DNA of 45,975 bases from an uncultured Methylococcaceae bacterium (GTDB lineage: Bacteria; Pseudomonadota; Gammaproteobacteria; Methylococcales; Methylomonadaceae), in assembly GCA_903866825.1 (NCBI GenBank), contig CAIPPE010000120.1, forward strand, positions 1 through 45,975, given 5' to 3'. This document shows positions 35,673-45,857 of this stretch, in pieces (position 1 is the first letter of the stretch; each line of letters begins with the position of its first letter). The notes under the pieces were generated by a model. The model saw nothing but the letters and a program-made list of their open reading frames with translations, did no database searches and was not told the origin of the DNA. The translations under genes were made by a program, and so were the position numbers.

Positions 35673-36854
35673 CTATATCAAATCTAAGGTATGGCGAGCG
35701 ATCATTTGATTTTCATCGGTCGCGACCACCCAGGCAGACACTTTTGAAGCCACGGTTGAAATACATGTATCACCCAATTCATTAGCAGAAGCATTAAGCT
35801 CTAAACCTAGCCAGGCGGCCTGATTACAAACTCTCGCACGAATAACGGCAGATTTCTCTCCAATCCCACCCGTAAATACCAGCGCATCCAGGCCACCTAA
35901 GGCAGCGGCTAGAGAACCTATTTCACGTCCAATACGATAAACAAATAAAGCAATCGCCTCCTCTGCCTGAGGATCTCGACTAGCAAGTAACTGACGCATG
36001 TCGCTTGAAATTCCTGAAACGCCCAATAAACCCGATTCATGATAGAGTAACTGTTCGATAGCGCGTACATCCATCGCGTGATACGCCATCAGATACAGCA
36101 ACACCCCCGGATCAATACTGCCACAGCGAGTCCCCATCACCAAGCCATCTAATGGCGAGAACCCCATTGTCGTTGCCACGCTACGTCCATCATCAACCGC
36201 ACATAAACTAGCACCATTCCCTAAGTGAGCGATAATAATCTTCGTCTTAGTAAGGCAAGGCTGAAGATCAGGCAAAATGGATACAATATATTCATAAGAC
36301 AAACCATGAAATCCGTACCGACGGATACCCTCATGAGTCAATTCTTGAGGTATTGCAAAACATTGCGCAACAGCCGATTGTGTATGATGATAGGCCGTAT
36401 CAAAGCACGCCACTTGAGGCAATGAAGGCATCATTTTCAAAAGTTCACGTATAATCGCAAGATTGTGTGGTTGATGGAGTGGCGCTAAAGGAATAAGCTT
36501 TTCTAATTCAATAAGCACATTTTTATCAATTAACACCGGTGCAAAATAATGCTGCCCACCATGCACAACACGATGCCCCACCGCAAGCAATGTTCCCTTC
36601 GCAAAATAATTCTGTAACCAGCCCATCATCAAAGCAATGGCGGCTTTATGATCATGCGCACCGCACGCTGACTGGTCAGGCGCACTGAGCAGTGAGCCAT
36701 CTACATTTTTTACTACAAAATTTAACTGAGTGTTAATACCATCAATTTGCCCGGTAGCTTCGGCGATTTGTTGCTCTGATAAGTAATCTACTGTGTAAAC
36801 AGTAAATTTGATACTTGAAGAACCTGCGTTAATCACCAGTAAATAGCTATTCAT
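35673..36854 (-). CDS. ackA: Acetate kinase
   Basis: This 393-residue protein is a complete acetate kinase, interconverting acetyl phosphate plus ADP with acetate plus ATP. The signature N-terminus VINAGSSSIKFTVY, HRVVHGGQHYF, the catalytic-site CFDTAYHHT and GFHGLSYEY, the phosphate loop IAHLGNGASLCAVDDGRSVATTMGFSPLDGLVMGTRCG and the C-terminal FTGGIGEKSAVIR are all present. It follows phosphoketolase by 95 bp, with an 11-bp hairpin in the gap. There is no phosphotransacetylase gene beside it, as expected where acetyl phosphate comes from phosphoketolase. Confidence 0.97.
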   Translation of the reverse strand: MNSYLLVINAGSSSIKFTVYTVDYLSEQQIAEATGQIDGINTQLNFVVKNVDGSLLSAPDQSACGAHDHKAAIALMMGWLQNYFAKGTLLAVGHRVVHGGQHYFAPVLIDKNVLIELEKLIPLAPLHQPHNLAIIRELLKMMPSLPQVACFDTAYHHTQSAVAQCFAIPQELTHEGIRRYGFHGLSYEYIVSILPDLQPCLTKTKIIIAHLGNGASLCAVDDGRSVATTMGFSPLDGLVMGTRCGSIDPGVLLYLMAYHAMDVRAIEQLLYHESGLLGVSGISSDMRQLLASRDPQAEEAIALFVYRIGREIGSLAAALGGLDALVFTGGIGEKSAVIRARVCNQAAWLGLELNASANELGDTCISTVASKVSAWVVATDENQMIARHTLDLI

Positions 36855-36887
36855 AAATCTGATTATCTTTCTCTGAACGTGATGCGT

Positions 36888-36917
36888 CTGTAAGCTCTTA
36901 TTAGATAGAGCTTACAG
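36888..36917. repeat. 11-bp perfect hairpin between xfp and ackA
   Basis: CTGTAAGCTCT (36888-36898) pairs with AGAGCTTACAG (36907-36917) around an 8-nt loop. In the leftward transcript it lies just after the phosphoketolase stop and before ackA. No T-run follows, so it is more likely an mRNA processing or stabilising hairpin, or a weak attenuator, than a terminator. Confidence 0.75.
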
Positions 36918-36949
36918 TCACAACTCCTCAATAACGCCTTAATGGTAGC

Positions 36950-39379
36950 TTAGTAAGGCCATTGCCAGTGATCATCTTCTGGTCTATCGATGCCGTGTTC
37001 ATAAGCATAATTCCGACATTCAATTTGCTGATTACGGAGCTTTTCTTTAACATGAGCGCCAGAAACCTGTAACGACGAAATACGATCAATTGCATCTATC
37101 GCCAGACTAAAGCGGTCGGTTTCATTTTGAATGGCTAGCTCCAAGGGGGTATTAATACTGCCTTTTTCTTTATAACCACGGACATGGAAATTCTTGTGGT
37201 TATTACGACGATAAGCCAGACGATGAATGAGCCAGGGATAACCATGGAAGTTGAAAATCACCGGTTTATCCAGGGTGAACAAGCTGTCAAAATCACGATC
37301 CGAAAGACCATGCGGATGTTCACTGCTGGGTACCAACTTATAAAGATCTACGACATTGATAAAGCGAATTTTAAGCGTCGGAAAGTTCTCGCGTAACAAT
37401 ACAGTTGCTGCCAGCGCCTCTTTTGTCGGAATATCGCCAGCACTGGCCATAACCAGATCAGGCTCAAAGCCAGCATCGTTACTCGCCCACTCCCAGATAC
37501 TAATGCCTTTTGTACAATGCTTAATAGCGGAATCCATATCAAGGTATTGCAGATGCTTCTGTTTGTCGCAAACAATAACATTGATATTATCTGTACTTTT
37601 AAGGCAATGGTTAGCGACTGATAACAAACAATTCACATCGGGCGGCAAATAAATACGGGTCACTGAGGGGCTTTTATTCACCACAAGATCAAGAAAGCCC
37701 GGATCTTGATGCGTAAAACCATTGTGATCCTGACGCCAGACAGTCGAAGTAATCAACAGATTAAGCGAAGAAACAGAAGCTCGCCAAGGAACGGCTTTAG
37801 ACATTGCTAACCATTTGGCATGTTGATTAAACATAGAGTCGATAACATGTACAAACGCCTCATAAGTTGAAAAGAAGCCATGCCGACCTGTCAATAAATA
37901 ACCTTCTAACCAACCTTCGAGGGTATGTTCGGACAACATTTCCATCACCCGGCCAAAGGGTGATAACTCGCCGCCATCCGCATCTTCAACAAATGACTCA
38001 GCCATCCAGGTTTTCTTACTGACCTCATAAATGCTATCAAGCTTGTTTGAACTATTTTCATCCGGCCCAAAGACCCTAAAATTATGCATGTTCGAATGCA
38101 TAATATCCCGTAAGAACTTTCCCAACGGTGGCGTATTTTCGACACTCATTTTCCCAGGCCCTTCAAGCGCTAAGGCATAATACCGAAAATCAGGCATCCG
38201 TAAGGCTTTGCGCAGTAAGCCGCCATTAGCATTGGGATTTGCACTCATCCGGCGATTTCCTTTAGGCGCCAACAATTTAAGTTCAGGAATTAATCTCCCC
38301 TGCTCATCAAAAAGTTCTTCTGGTTTGTAACTACGCAACCAGTCTTCCAGCATTTTCAGGTGAGCCGGGTTTTGTTTCACATTCGTCAGTGGGACTTGAT
38401 GAGCTCGCCAAAATCCTTCCACTTTATGCCCGTCTACCTCTTTCGGGCCTGTCCAGCCTTTCGGACTTCGTAACACAATCATAGGCCAATACGGGCGTAC
38501 TGGAATACCCGTACTTCGCGCCTCATGTTGAATACGTTTAATCTCAAGAATACATTCTTCAAGGACACCGGCCATTTGCTGATGCATAGCTTCAGGATCA
38601 CTGCCTTCAACAAAGTAAGGCGTGTAACCATAGCCCTGAAACAGTTGCTTTAATTCATCATGGGGTATACGGGATAGAAAAGTCGGATTGTTTATTTTAT
38701 AGCCATTCAGATGCAATATAGGTAATACTGCGCCATCACAAATCGGATTAAGGAACTTATTGGAATGCCACGACGTAGCTAATGGCCCTGTTTCCGCTTC
38801 ACCATCACCCACAACCACAGCGACTACTAAATCAGGATTATCAAAAGCTGCCCCGTAAGCATGCGAGATACTATAGCCAAGTTCTCCACCTTCATGGATA
38901 GAACCGGGAGTTTCTGGTGTACAGTGGCTACCAATCCCGCCCGGAAAAGAAAACTCTTTAAAAAACTGCAACAAGCCCTCTTCATCTTCACCTTTATTGG
39001 GATAAATCTCTGCGTAAGTACCTTCAAGATAAACCGGTGCTAAAACCCCCGGCGCACCGTGTCCCGGACCCGCTAAAAATATAGCATTCAGCCCATATTT
39101 ATTAATCATTCTATTCAAATGAATATAAATAAAACTTAAGCCCGGACTTGAACCCCAATGCCCTAACAGCCGGTTCTTAATATGTTCTGGCTTTAGCGGT
39201 TCTTTCAGTAAAGGATTATCCTGCAGATAAATCATACCCGCTGCTAAATAAGTTGTTGCTCGCCAGTAGGCGTTAATGTGATTTAACTCTTCTACACTTA
39301 ATGGTGTAGTAACAGTAGATTGTTCAGATAGTGTCATTAGAGTATAACTCACATAAGGGGTTGATGGATTTAAAGTCAT
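36950..39379 (-). CDS. xfp: Xylulose-5-phosphate/fructose-6-phosphate phosphoketolase
   Basis: The 809-residue protein is a thiamine-diphosphate phosphoketolase, which cleaves xylulose 5-phosphate (and usually fructose 6-phosphate) with inorganic phosphate to acetyl phosphate and glyceraldehyde 3-phosphate (or erythrose 4-phosphate). Diagnostic segments are [43 protein letters not shown] for the ThDP/Mg site, [18 protein letters not shown], and SWRQDHNG-type sequence [17 protein letters not shown]. Length agrees with the family (about 790-830). The ATG at 39379 is 22 bp after phoU; an ATG at 39337 is an alternative start. Together with ackA this gives a bypass that makes one ATP per acetyl phosphate. 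Confidence 0.97.
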   Translation of the reverse strand: MTLNPSTPYVSYTLMTLSEQSTVTTPLSVEELNHINAYWRATTYLAAGMIYLQDNPLLKEPLKPEHIKNRLLGHWGSSPGLSFIYIHLNRMINKYGLNAIFLAGPGHGAPGVLAPVYLEGTYAEIYPNKGEDEEGLLQFFKEFSFPGGIGSHCTPETPGSIHEGGELGYSISHAYGAAFDNPDLVVAVVVGDGEAETGPLATSWHSNKFLNPICDGAVLPILHLNGYKINNPTFLSRIPHDELKQLFQGYGYTPYFVEGSDPEAMHQQMAGVLEECILEIKRIQHEARSTGIPVRPYWPMIVLRSPKGWTGPKEVDGHKVEGFWRAHQVPLTNVKQNPAHLKMLEDWLRSYKPEELFDEQGRLIPELKLLAPKGNRRMSANPNANGGLLRKALRMPDFRYYALALEGPGKMSVENTPPLGKFLRDIMHSNMHNFRVFGPDENSSNKLDSIYEVSKKTWMAESFVEDADGGELSPFGRVMEMLSEHTLEGWLEGYLLTGRHGFFSTYEAFVHVIDSMFNQHAKWLAMSKAVPWRASVSSLNLLITSTVWRQDHNGFTHQDPGFLDLVVNKSPSVTRIYLPPDVNCLLSVANHCLKSTDNINVIVCDKQKHLQYLDMDSAIKHCTKGISIWEWASNDAGFEPDLVMASAGDIPTKEALAATVLLRENFPTLKIRFINVVDLYKLVPSSEHPHGLSDRDFDSLFTLDKPVIFNFHGYPWLIHRLAYRRNNHKNFHVRGYKEKGSINTPLELAIQNETDRFSLAIDAIDRISSLQVSGAHVKEKLRNQQIECRNYAYEHGIDRPEDDHWQWPY

Positions 39380-39401
39380 GCTATGAAATTCAACATGGAA
39401 A

Positions 39402-40103
39402 TTATTTCTGCAATTTTTCTTCCAATTTCAAGATCCGTATATCTTCACCGTTTATCATATAAACTAAATGCTCGGCGATATAACAGGCATGATCCCCTAT
39501 TCTTTCCAATGCGCGAATGATCTCAAGCACTTCTAAAGACCGGGTGATATTTCTTGGATCTTCCATCATTCTAGAAATCAATTGTCTAAGTATACTATCA
39601 TATTCCCTGTCAACCAGTAGATCACGTTCAGCAATTGTTGACACATCATCCAGGGTCATTCTGGCAAAACCATGCAGATCATCATGTAACATTCCCTTCA
39701 CCAACTCAGCCATATGTTCTAATTCATAATGAAAACGTAAGTTGTTAAGACGCTCTAACTTTATGGCCAATTCTGCAATACTTGCAGCTTTGTTACCTAT
39801 TCTTTCAAGTTCATGTATGGTTTTGATAACGCCTATCAAAAACCTTAAATCAAAAGCTCTGGGCTGTCTTAACGCTAGAATCGTCATACACTCCTGATCG
39901 ATAGACCGCTCCAAAGCATCGATCTGATAATCACGCTTGATAACCCGTTCTGCTATTTCCATATTCCACGTCACGATGGACTGTATAGCCAGCTCAAGTT
40001 GCCGCTCAACCAAGCCACCCATGGACAACACATTATTGTGTATATCCACCAGTTCTTTATTAAATTTCTCTGAGATGTGATGCACTATTTTACTGTTATC
40101 CAT
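39402..40103 (-). CDS. phoU: Phosphate signalling protein PhoU
   Basis: This protein of 233 residues has two PhoU three-helix domains (for example [34 protein letters not shown], then [37 protein letters not shown]) with the E-and-D metal motifs. PhoU normally couples the PstSCAB transporter to the PhoR/PhoB system. I place the start at the ATG at 40103, because AGGAG precedes it by 7 nt and the sequence then begins [20 protein letters not shown] as in other PhoU proteins; the open frame runs back to 40223, adding a 40-residue tail unlike PhoU. No pst genes are near. It is the first gene of the proposed phosphoketolase operon. Confidence 0.92.
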   Translation of the reverse strand: MDNSKIVHHISEKFNKELVDIHNNVLSMGGLVERQLELAIQSIVTWNMEIAERVIKRDYQIDALERSIDQECMTILALRQPRAFDLRFLIGVIKTIHELERIGNKAASIAELAIKLERLNNLRFHYELEHMAELVKGMLHDDLHGFARMTLDDVSTIAERDLLVDREYDSILRQLISRMMEDPRNITRSLEVLEIIRALERIGDHACYIAEHLVYMINGEDIRILKLEEKLQK

Positions 40104-40117
40104 TATTCGCTCCTGAT
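40096..40117 (-). promoter_or_regulatory. Ribosome binding site deciding the phoU start
   Basis: Reading leftward, AGGAG is followed by 7 nt (CGAATA and neighbours) and then ATG at 40103-40101. This supports the shorter PhoU and argues against the upstream ATG-less extension to 40223. Confidence 0.7.
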
Positions 40118-40318
40118 AATGCATGCAAAAAATAATGCTCCATTGATAGATATATACCGCATCGACAATCTTTGTTTTTATCGGCTTTATGGTTTGAATC
40201 GAGTATCTTTTTTTGGGTCCCACATAGCATAGTTTTTTAACTCATATAACTGAACAATTCATTAAGTCGATATTACTTAATAAATGTGACAGCTTGATGA
40301 TTGTTAGAAATAGGATTC

Positions 40319-42697
40319 CTATAGGGGATGAAACTGTAAGGTATGTATCAGTTTACCTGGCATAAACGGAACTACTTTACCTTCTTGCCAAAACGGTTGT
40401 TGATCCCGGTAATGTTTTGAAAACGGATTACCCGATTGACCGCCCGGCATTTCCAATATGCCACTTTCTGGATGATCAGGCGCCAGCACTAATCTTTCAC
40501 TCGCGCCATGTTCATGTGACATAACCCTAACACAGACACTCGCACAGCCCGAACTTTCAAAATCGGCAATATCCAAAAAGTTTGCCAGAATGGGGAAACT
40601 TTTACTGAAAGGATGATGCTGAGTAATCCGGTTAACAGTCCCCCAATTGAGATCTGCAAGCTCAATTTCAGGATACTCGTTTTGCAAATCGTTTGCCGCC
40701 GCACTCAAGGTATCCAAAATGAATACCTGCCAATTGTCCTTAAACTCCGCAGGAATAACGCCATTAGGACGTTCCGTTAATAACTGTCGGAGCGGGGTTT
40801 CCATTTCTCGCCAGGCATAATTAAAGTGAGGGTCAAATTGTTTACAACGAGCCACGACTTTAGCAAACAAGGCTTCAGCCAGTTTTGTTCGAAACGTCTT
40901 TAACAGCGCGGCGCCTTTACTTTCAGCATCCATATGCCCATCCCAGGCCAGCAACGTTTGCCCTTTTTCATTTAGCTTACCGTCCTTGTCCTTAAAAGGC
41001 TGTAAAGCCTTTAAAGCGAGTTGCTGATAAAACTCATAAAACTCACTGCGAGAATCGAGCTGTATATTTAACATAGACTGTTCGGTAAGACTGTTAGACT
41101 CCTTCAGTAATTCTGAGATGCGATAAGCACGATAGCCTAAAGCCCAATTATGACCCAACACATAAGGATAATCACGACCCAAGGTGCGATTATTGGCAGT
41201 AACAATAAAGCCTTCTGACGGATCGTATAAGCGGGGTAACTGTTCTGCTGGTATAAACCCATCCCAAGCCCTCGAAGCATCGGCCCATGACCGGCTGACC
41301 ATACCGTTAAAGCCTTTTCGATTAGGAATACGCCCCATATAAGTCCAACCGATATGCCCCGCCCGATCCGCAAACACGACATTTTGCGGGGGACCCCCTG
41401 CCTGATTAATCACCGTCATCGCTTCTTTGACAGTAGCCACTTTATCCATGTCAAGCATTCCTATATCAATTGCTGCCGCTTCCAGCGCAATCCATTTTAT
41501 CGCTACAGAATGGCCTAACAAGGGGATTGATGAGACAGGACCCCAAATCGTAGAGCGTAATGCGATAGGAATATCAGCTGCGTCTTTGACCTTAATAATC
41601 TCAGACTTATTAGTAAAAGGAATCCAGCCTTTTGGCGTTAAATATGCTTGCGGGTTATCAGATTTTATCTCAAGCGTAATTAAATCCAGTAAGTCGGCGG
41701 TTGCATTGGTAAATCCCCAGGCAACATTTTTATTTCCACCCACAATGACCAACGGCAACCCGGGTAAAGTAACCCCGTTAAGCATGTTATCGGTATAACG
41801 TAATTCAGCCCGATACCAAATATTCGGCGAATTTAAGCCCAAATGCATATCGTTGGCTATCATCGCACGGCCTTCGAGGGTCTTCTTACCGGCTACCACC
41901 CAATTATTTGATCCTGCGATACTGCTATCCACATTAACTGAACCTTTAGCCAATTTGACAGATGACTCATCCAGAGAAGCAAAGGCACTGGCAGGAATTG
42001 GCTTTGCTGGTCGGTGCGACTCTGATCCACCCAATAATACAGTGGCATACTTATCCGTATCGGGCGTCAGAAAATCCACTAATTCTTTTGGCAAGGCTTT
42101 TTCCATCACCGTCACCATACGCTCATCGTCTTCTTCACCATTGAGGTTCTGAAACATGCCCAAAGCCACCAGTATGCTGTCCTCAGCACGCCAGGGTTCA
42201 GGACGAAAATCTAGAGCAAGAAACTCAGGTGGTAACATTTTAACCTGATTAATAAAGGCATTGATACCTAATACATAGGCATCCAGTACCTGTTTCTGGT
42301 CTACAGGCAAAGCAGCAACTACATTTTTGGCCACTTGCTCAAACTGGTAATCACGCTGACTCTTATCCAGTTCAACGGCCTTTGGACCGAAGACTTCTGA
42401 TAACCGACCCGCACTTTTACGGCGCATCAATTCCATTTGAAACAATCGATCGCGGGCATGTAAAAATCCCAGCACCTGAAAAGCATCATTGCGACTTACC
42501 GCGTTAATGGCGGGAAGACCAAGACTATCCGCACCGACAGTTACGGGATTTTTTAAATCTGCAAGAGCTATCTCACCGTCTTCAGTACCTAATGACGTAT
42601 TGAGAAAATAAAAGCCCGTCGTTGCAACAATAAGCAACAGCGCGAAGAGTAAGCTAAAAGCGTATTTAAATTTCTTGGCAAGCACAGTAGAACTCAA
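40319..42697 (-). CDS. Penicillin acylase family (Ntn) hydrolase
   Basis: This 792-residue precursor belongs to the penicillin amidase family of N-terminal nucleophile hydrolases, which remove acyl groups from amides; many relatives act on N-acyl-homoserine lactones or other natural acylated substrates. A hydrophobic segment near residues 10-32 (YAFSLLFALLLIVATTGFYFL) marks export or anchoring. The alpha chain has ALPAINAVSRNDAFQVLGFLHARDRLFQMEL; the beta chain begins at the serine of AGSNNWVVAGKKT near residue 263, which would be freed by autocleavage. GGNKNVAWGFTNATADLLDL is another family stretch. The start is uncertain: TTG at 42697 or GTG at 42685, neither with a strong ribosome site. 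It lies upstream of phoU on the same strand with about 215 bp between coding regions, so it may be separate from the phosphoketolase operon. Confidence 0.9.
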   Translation of the reverse strand: MSSTVLAKKFKYAFSLLFALLLIVATTGFYFLNTSLGTEDGEIALADLKNPVTVGADSLGLPAINAVSRNDAFQVLGFLHARDRLFQMELMRRKSAGRLSEVFGPKAVELDKSQRDYQFEQVAKNVVAALPVDQKQVLDAYVLGINAFINQVKMLPPEFLALDFRPEPWRAEDSILVALGMFQNLNGEEDDERMVTVMEKALPKELVDFLTPDTDKYATVLLGGSESHRPAKPIPASAFASLDESSVKLAKGSVNVDSSIAGSNNWVVAGKKTLEGRAMIANDMHLGLNSPNIWYRAELRYTDNMLNGVTLPGLPLVIVGGNKNVAWGFTNATADLLDLITLEIKSDNPQAYLTPKGWIPFTNKSEIIKVKDAADIPIALRSTIWGPVSSIPLLGHSVAIKWIALEAAAIDIGMLDMDKVATVKEAMTVINQAGGPPQNVVFADRAGHIGWTYMGRIPNRKGFNGMVSRSWADASRAWDGFIPAEQLPRLYDPSEGFIVTANNRTLGRDYPYVLGHNWALGYRAYRISELLKESNSLTEQSMLNIQLDSRSEFYEFYQQLALKALQPFKDKDGKLNEKGQTLLAWDGHMDAESKGAALLKTFRTKLAEALFAKVVARCKQFDPHFNYAWREMETPLRQLLTERPNGVIPAEFKDNWQVFILDTLSAAANDLQNEYPEIELADLNWGTVNRITQHHPFSKSFPILANFLDIADFESSGCASVCVRVMSHEHGASERLVLAPDHPESGILEMPGGQSGNPFSKHYRDQQPFWQEGKVVPFMPGKLIHTLQFHPL

Positions 42698-43371
42698 GTG
42701 AACAGACTATTAACAATTGACCTAAACTTTACGCTAAAAGATTTAACAGGGTCAAGTTAACGTTAAGTAGTGAATAACTCACTAAAGGAATTGATAAAAC
42801 AGGTCAGGTATTAGTAGCACTTGTTGAGGTGCTGTGAGTGGTTATACCGATGCTGAACAAGCTAGCAATGCGCTCACTAGCGCCAGCGGGCCAAAAAGAC
42901 AGCGCGTAAAGGTATTAAAAGCCACTGCAAAGCTATTGCCGTTATTCATAGCCTGGCTGAAGCAGTTAATGCTGATTCAGAGGGCCATTGTTGGCATATT
43001 AATCATCTAATTGCTCAGTAATCCTGGCCAAAAGAGGTGTAACCACTGCCAGTAGAGGTTCAATCCTTGTCAGCACCTCTACAAAGTTCGCTAGCCAAAG
43101 CTATTTATACACCCGCAACACGTTGGAGTCTCTCTGTCTAAAGACACCCTAAGCCAATGGTTACCTAATATTAACGACGCGCTACCTAATATAACTCAGT
43201 TAAACGCTTATCCTGGCTAGCCAAACGCCTCAAGCGACTCTCAAAGCAGCAATAGGCTCCAAGCGCTCGCTTAAGTCAGCCAGTCGTTCTTGTGTCATTG
43301 AAATTAAAACCGTTATCTTGTTAGAGCGTGCGTGTAAGTAAGATTCTGTCATGAAAAGATAGCTCACAGTC
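42698..43371. other. 674-bp region without an intact gene, probable decayed DNA
   Basis: No intact gene is visible. Several short frames have protein-like composition, for instance SGYTDAEQASNALTSASG near 42838, IAVIHSLAEAVNADSEGH near 42930 and SLAKAIYTPATRW near 43090, broken by stops and frame changes. They may be pieces of one decayed gene on the plus strand. I cannot name it. The region ends with a bulged inverted repeat at 43334-43379. Confidence 0.4.
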
Positions 43372-43379
43372 TTACTTAC
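43334..43379. repeat. Bulged inverted repeat at the 3' end of the hsdR relic
   Basis: GTAAGTAAGA-TT-CTGT (43334-43349) is complementary to ACAGTCTTACTTAC (43366-43379) except for a 2-nt bulge. It overlaps the last codons of the leftward hsdR relic. No T-run follows, so termination is uncertain. Confidence 0.5.
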
Positions 43380-45085
43380 TCGCCATTCTCAACAAATCAA
43401 ACACCACTCTGGCGAAATCAGCGGCCTTATCCGGGTTGGATAATAACTGCATCATCTGATTATTATGCGCATCGCTGCTATCAAGCACGGCATCGTCAAC
43501 AGCTTTGCTAAAATCGCCCAACATAGCTTGCTCAGCCGTGTTATTGGCTAGTTGATTCATCACCAAAACATTCTCACTCACCTTATCCCGGATGGTATAA
43601 GCGTAATTAACCAGATCACTCTCAGTTAAATGATCCGTAACAAAAAGCTCATTCAAGCGAGTGATGATCTCAGAGATAAAAGCCTGCTGATTATGCTTGG
43701 CTTTAGCGGTGCCCAAGCCATCACCCGGTTCAAGTTTATACCCAGGCGAATCTTCTTGTAGCTTTAAGTCCTGCTTTCGAATAACAGAAAGACGATAATG
43801 GCTCAGTATCACGTTATCTAAATCAATATCCTCTTCTTCGATCACTGTTTCACGTAACATGGGACGTAAATTACGGGCGTATAGACTCAGTTTCTCCAAA
43901 CCCTTATCATCATAATCCACTATCTGTGACATAAACTCATAGAACCGGACAAAAGTGCCCAGATCCTTTTTAAAAATCTCCAGCGCATCCTTTTCTTTCT
44001 TGCACTCCTTGAAGCTATTTTCTGCATTAGCGATCAACACCGCATCAGCTGTTTTCTGAGTGCGCTCAAAGATTACCTTGGCCTGTTGATAAACTTCAAC
44101 GGCTGATTTGTAACGCTTCTGCCAGCGCTCTACAGCAGGCTTACAAATATTAGCAATGGCCGCATTACTTTTAGATTTTACATAATAGGCCACACAAAAC
44201 TGTTCGACCTCTTGCCAGGTAAAAACGCCTGCTGCTCTTAACTTTTCAAATAAATCAAAAATTAAATCCGGGTCTGAGACATCCGCTAATTCGGCTGTCT
44301 GATAATAAGGCTGAAACGCTTTCAGGATATCGTCTGGATCATTAAAAAAGTCCAGGATAAACGTACCCATTTCGGCTTTTCCGGGATACGTCCGGTTTAA
44401 TCGTGATAAGGTTTGCACGCATTCCACGCCACCGAGTTTTTTATCCACATACATAGCGCAAAGCTTGGGCTGATCGAATCCGGTTTGAAATTTGTTTGCC
44501 ACAATCATGATCTGAAAATCATCGGTATCAAATGCCTTTTGCAGCTTGCGGCCTTTGAGATTTGGATTCATATTGCCATCTACATGTTCAAATTGATAGA
44601 TGGTATCTTGCAACTGATCATCTAATACTGTTCTATCGGTAACAATAATGACCGAATTAAACTGCTTGTTGCCGTGTTGATCATAAATAATCGGTGGCAT
44701 ATTGATTAATATCGTCGGGCACATCGTTTCCAGCACCTCCTGCTTGCGTGCCTTTATTAAAGGGCAAAAACACCGTCTCTTCACCTTCTAAACGGGTCGC
44801 CATAAAAACCTCATATTGGCTAACCGCAAAATGTACCAACGCACCGCGCTTAAAGGTTAATAAAGGCTCTGGCTTTTTAGTGGCAGGATCGACAGGAAAA
44901 CGAGTGGTTTTATATTGTTTGATGGCATTGTGTACCGCCTGCTTAAACTCCGACTTTAACTCTAAAGTTGCAACAGGTAAGCCATTCACAAACAACACTA
45001 AATCAATACGCCACGGCTTGGCTTTTTTACCGGTTTCAAGTCGTTGTGCTTCGGTAGCCCACGGACTATAGACTAACTCAGGCAC
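43372..45085 (-). pseudogene. hsdR: Shattered type I restriction endonuclease subunit (hsdR)
   Basis: Two frames carry pieces of one HsdR. Frame 45085-44681 has the nuclease domain (IDLVLFVNGLPVATLELKSEFKQAVHNAIKQYK) and stops at INQYATDYL. Frame 44784-43372 resumes with FNSVIIVTDRTVLDDQLQDTIYQFEHVDG and then jumps to DDFQIMIVANKFQTGFDQPKLCAMYVDKKLGGVECVQTLSRLNRTYPG, followed by the C-terminal helical region. Compared with a full HsdR of about 1000 residues, the first ~80-100 residues, the Walker A segment, and the DEAH segment with the rest of the first motor lobe are gone, and a frameshift lies near 44700. It cannot translocate or cut DNA. No hsdM or hsdS is in the window. The nuclease fragment is open from a GTG at 45085, with an in-frame TGA six codons further up. 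Confidence 0.88.
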
Positions 45086-45318
45086 GACTTTAGGTCCCCC
45101 TCACAAAATTTTCCAATTTCAGAACCTCATAAACACCCACTACGTCATCTCATCTAAACACATATGTCACAAGCTTTGTTTTCCTTAACCGTATCCCCCA
45201 CACCACAACCTTGTTACACAGTGCAATTTATGCTTAAAACGGCTTTAACACTATCTTTACAGAGGTTATTAAAGAGTGTATAAGCTCAATGAGTCTATTA
45301 ACACTTGGGAATGAAATA
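45086..45318. other. Intergenic region between hsdR relic and zinc-ribbon gene
   Basis: I see no coding sequence here. It marks an abrupt end of recognisable hsdR homology near 45085, consistent with a deletion or rearrangement breakpoint, and should hold the promoter of the rightward zinc-ribbon gene. Confidence 0.4.
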
Positions 45319-45822
45319 ATGAATGAAGATTCACCTAAAAATGTGAAGCTGATAGATTGCCCTAACTGTGGTACTCCTATAGCAAAGACGGCTCGGACAT
45401 GTCCAAAATGTGGGCAAGAAAAACCAAAACAAAAAGCATCCTTTGAGTGGGTGGTATATCTGCTACTTATAGCAATAGTCTGGGATAACCACTTCAATAA
45501 CCACGGATTCTTCGCTCCACTAATTTCATCGCTGATTGGTGAGAATTCAGTAACAGACTTACCAGCCCAAAAAGATAACCTAAATGAACAAGATATAAAG
45601 AAAACAATTGTTACGTTAAGAGAGTATCAAGAAGTGTCTACTGGTATGTCCTACCAGGAAGTTGCTAGAATTATAGGCACCGAAGGGGTGGAGTTGTTCC
45701 GCACTACAAGTGGGTCTCTTGAAACTGTGATATATCAGTGGAGTAACGAAGGCATGGGCAGTATGAGCGCAACGTTCAACAACGATAAGCTTGACAGTAA
45801 AGGCCAGTACGGACTGCAATGA
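45319..45822 (+). CDS. Zinc-ribbon membrane protein with C-terminal BamE/OmlA-like region
   Basis: The product of 167 residues starts with a zinc ribbon, CPNCGTPIAKTARTCPKCG, at residues about 14-32, whose four cysteines should bind one zinc. A single membrane segment follows (FEWVVYLLLIAIVWD). The C-terminal half (YQEVSTGMSYQEVARIIGTEGVELFRTT, then TVIYQWSNEGMGSMSATFNNDKL) resembles the small BamE/OmlA or DUF3862-type domain. I prefer the ATG at 45319 with GGGA upstream; an ATG at 45289 would add ten residues. The function is unknown. A lipoprotein gene begins 35 bp downstream on the same strand. Confidence 0.75.
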   Translation: MNEDSPKNVKLIDCPNCGTPIAKTARTCPKCGQEKPKQKASFEWVVYLLLIAIVWDNHFNNHGFFAPLISSLIGENSVTDLPAQKDNLNEQDIKKTIVTLREYQEVSTGMSYQEVARIIGTEGVELFRTTSGSLETVIYQWSNEGMGSMSATFNNDKLDSKGQYGLQ

Positions 45823-45857
45823 AACGAGACCCTATAACAACCAATACAACTACAATT

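Noticed and set aside
39402-40223. Longer PhoU with a 40-residue N-terminal extension
   Set aside because: The extension does not resemble PhoU, and a good ribosome binding site precedes the internal ATG at 40103.
40270-40300. PhoB box upstream of phoU
   Set aside because: The minus strand has one CTGTCAC half-site followed by ATTT, but the expected second half-site is not there.
43372-45085. Two functional restriction-related genes
   Set aside because: Both frames are pieces of a single hsdR whose motor motifs are missing.
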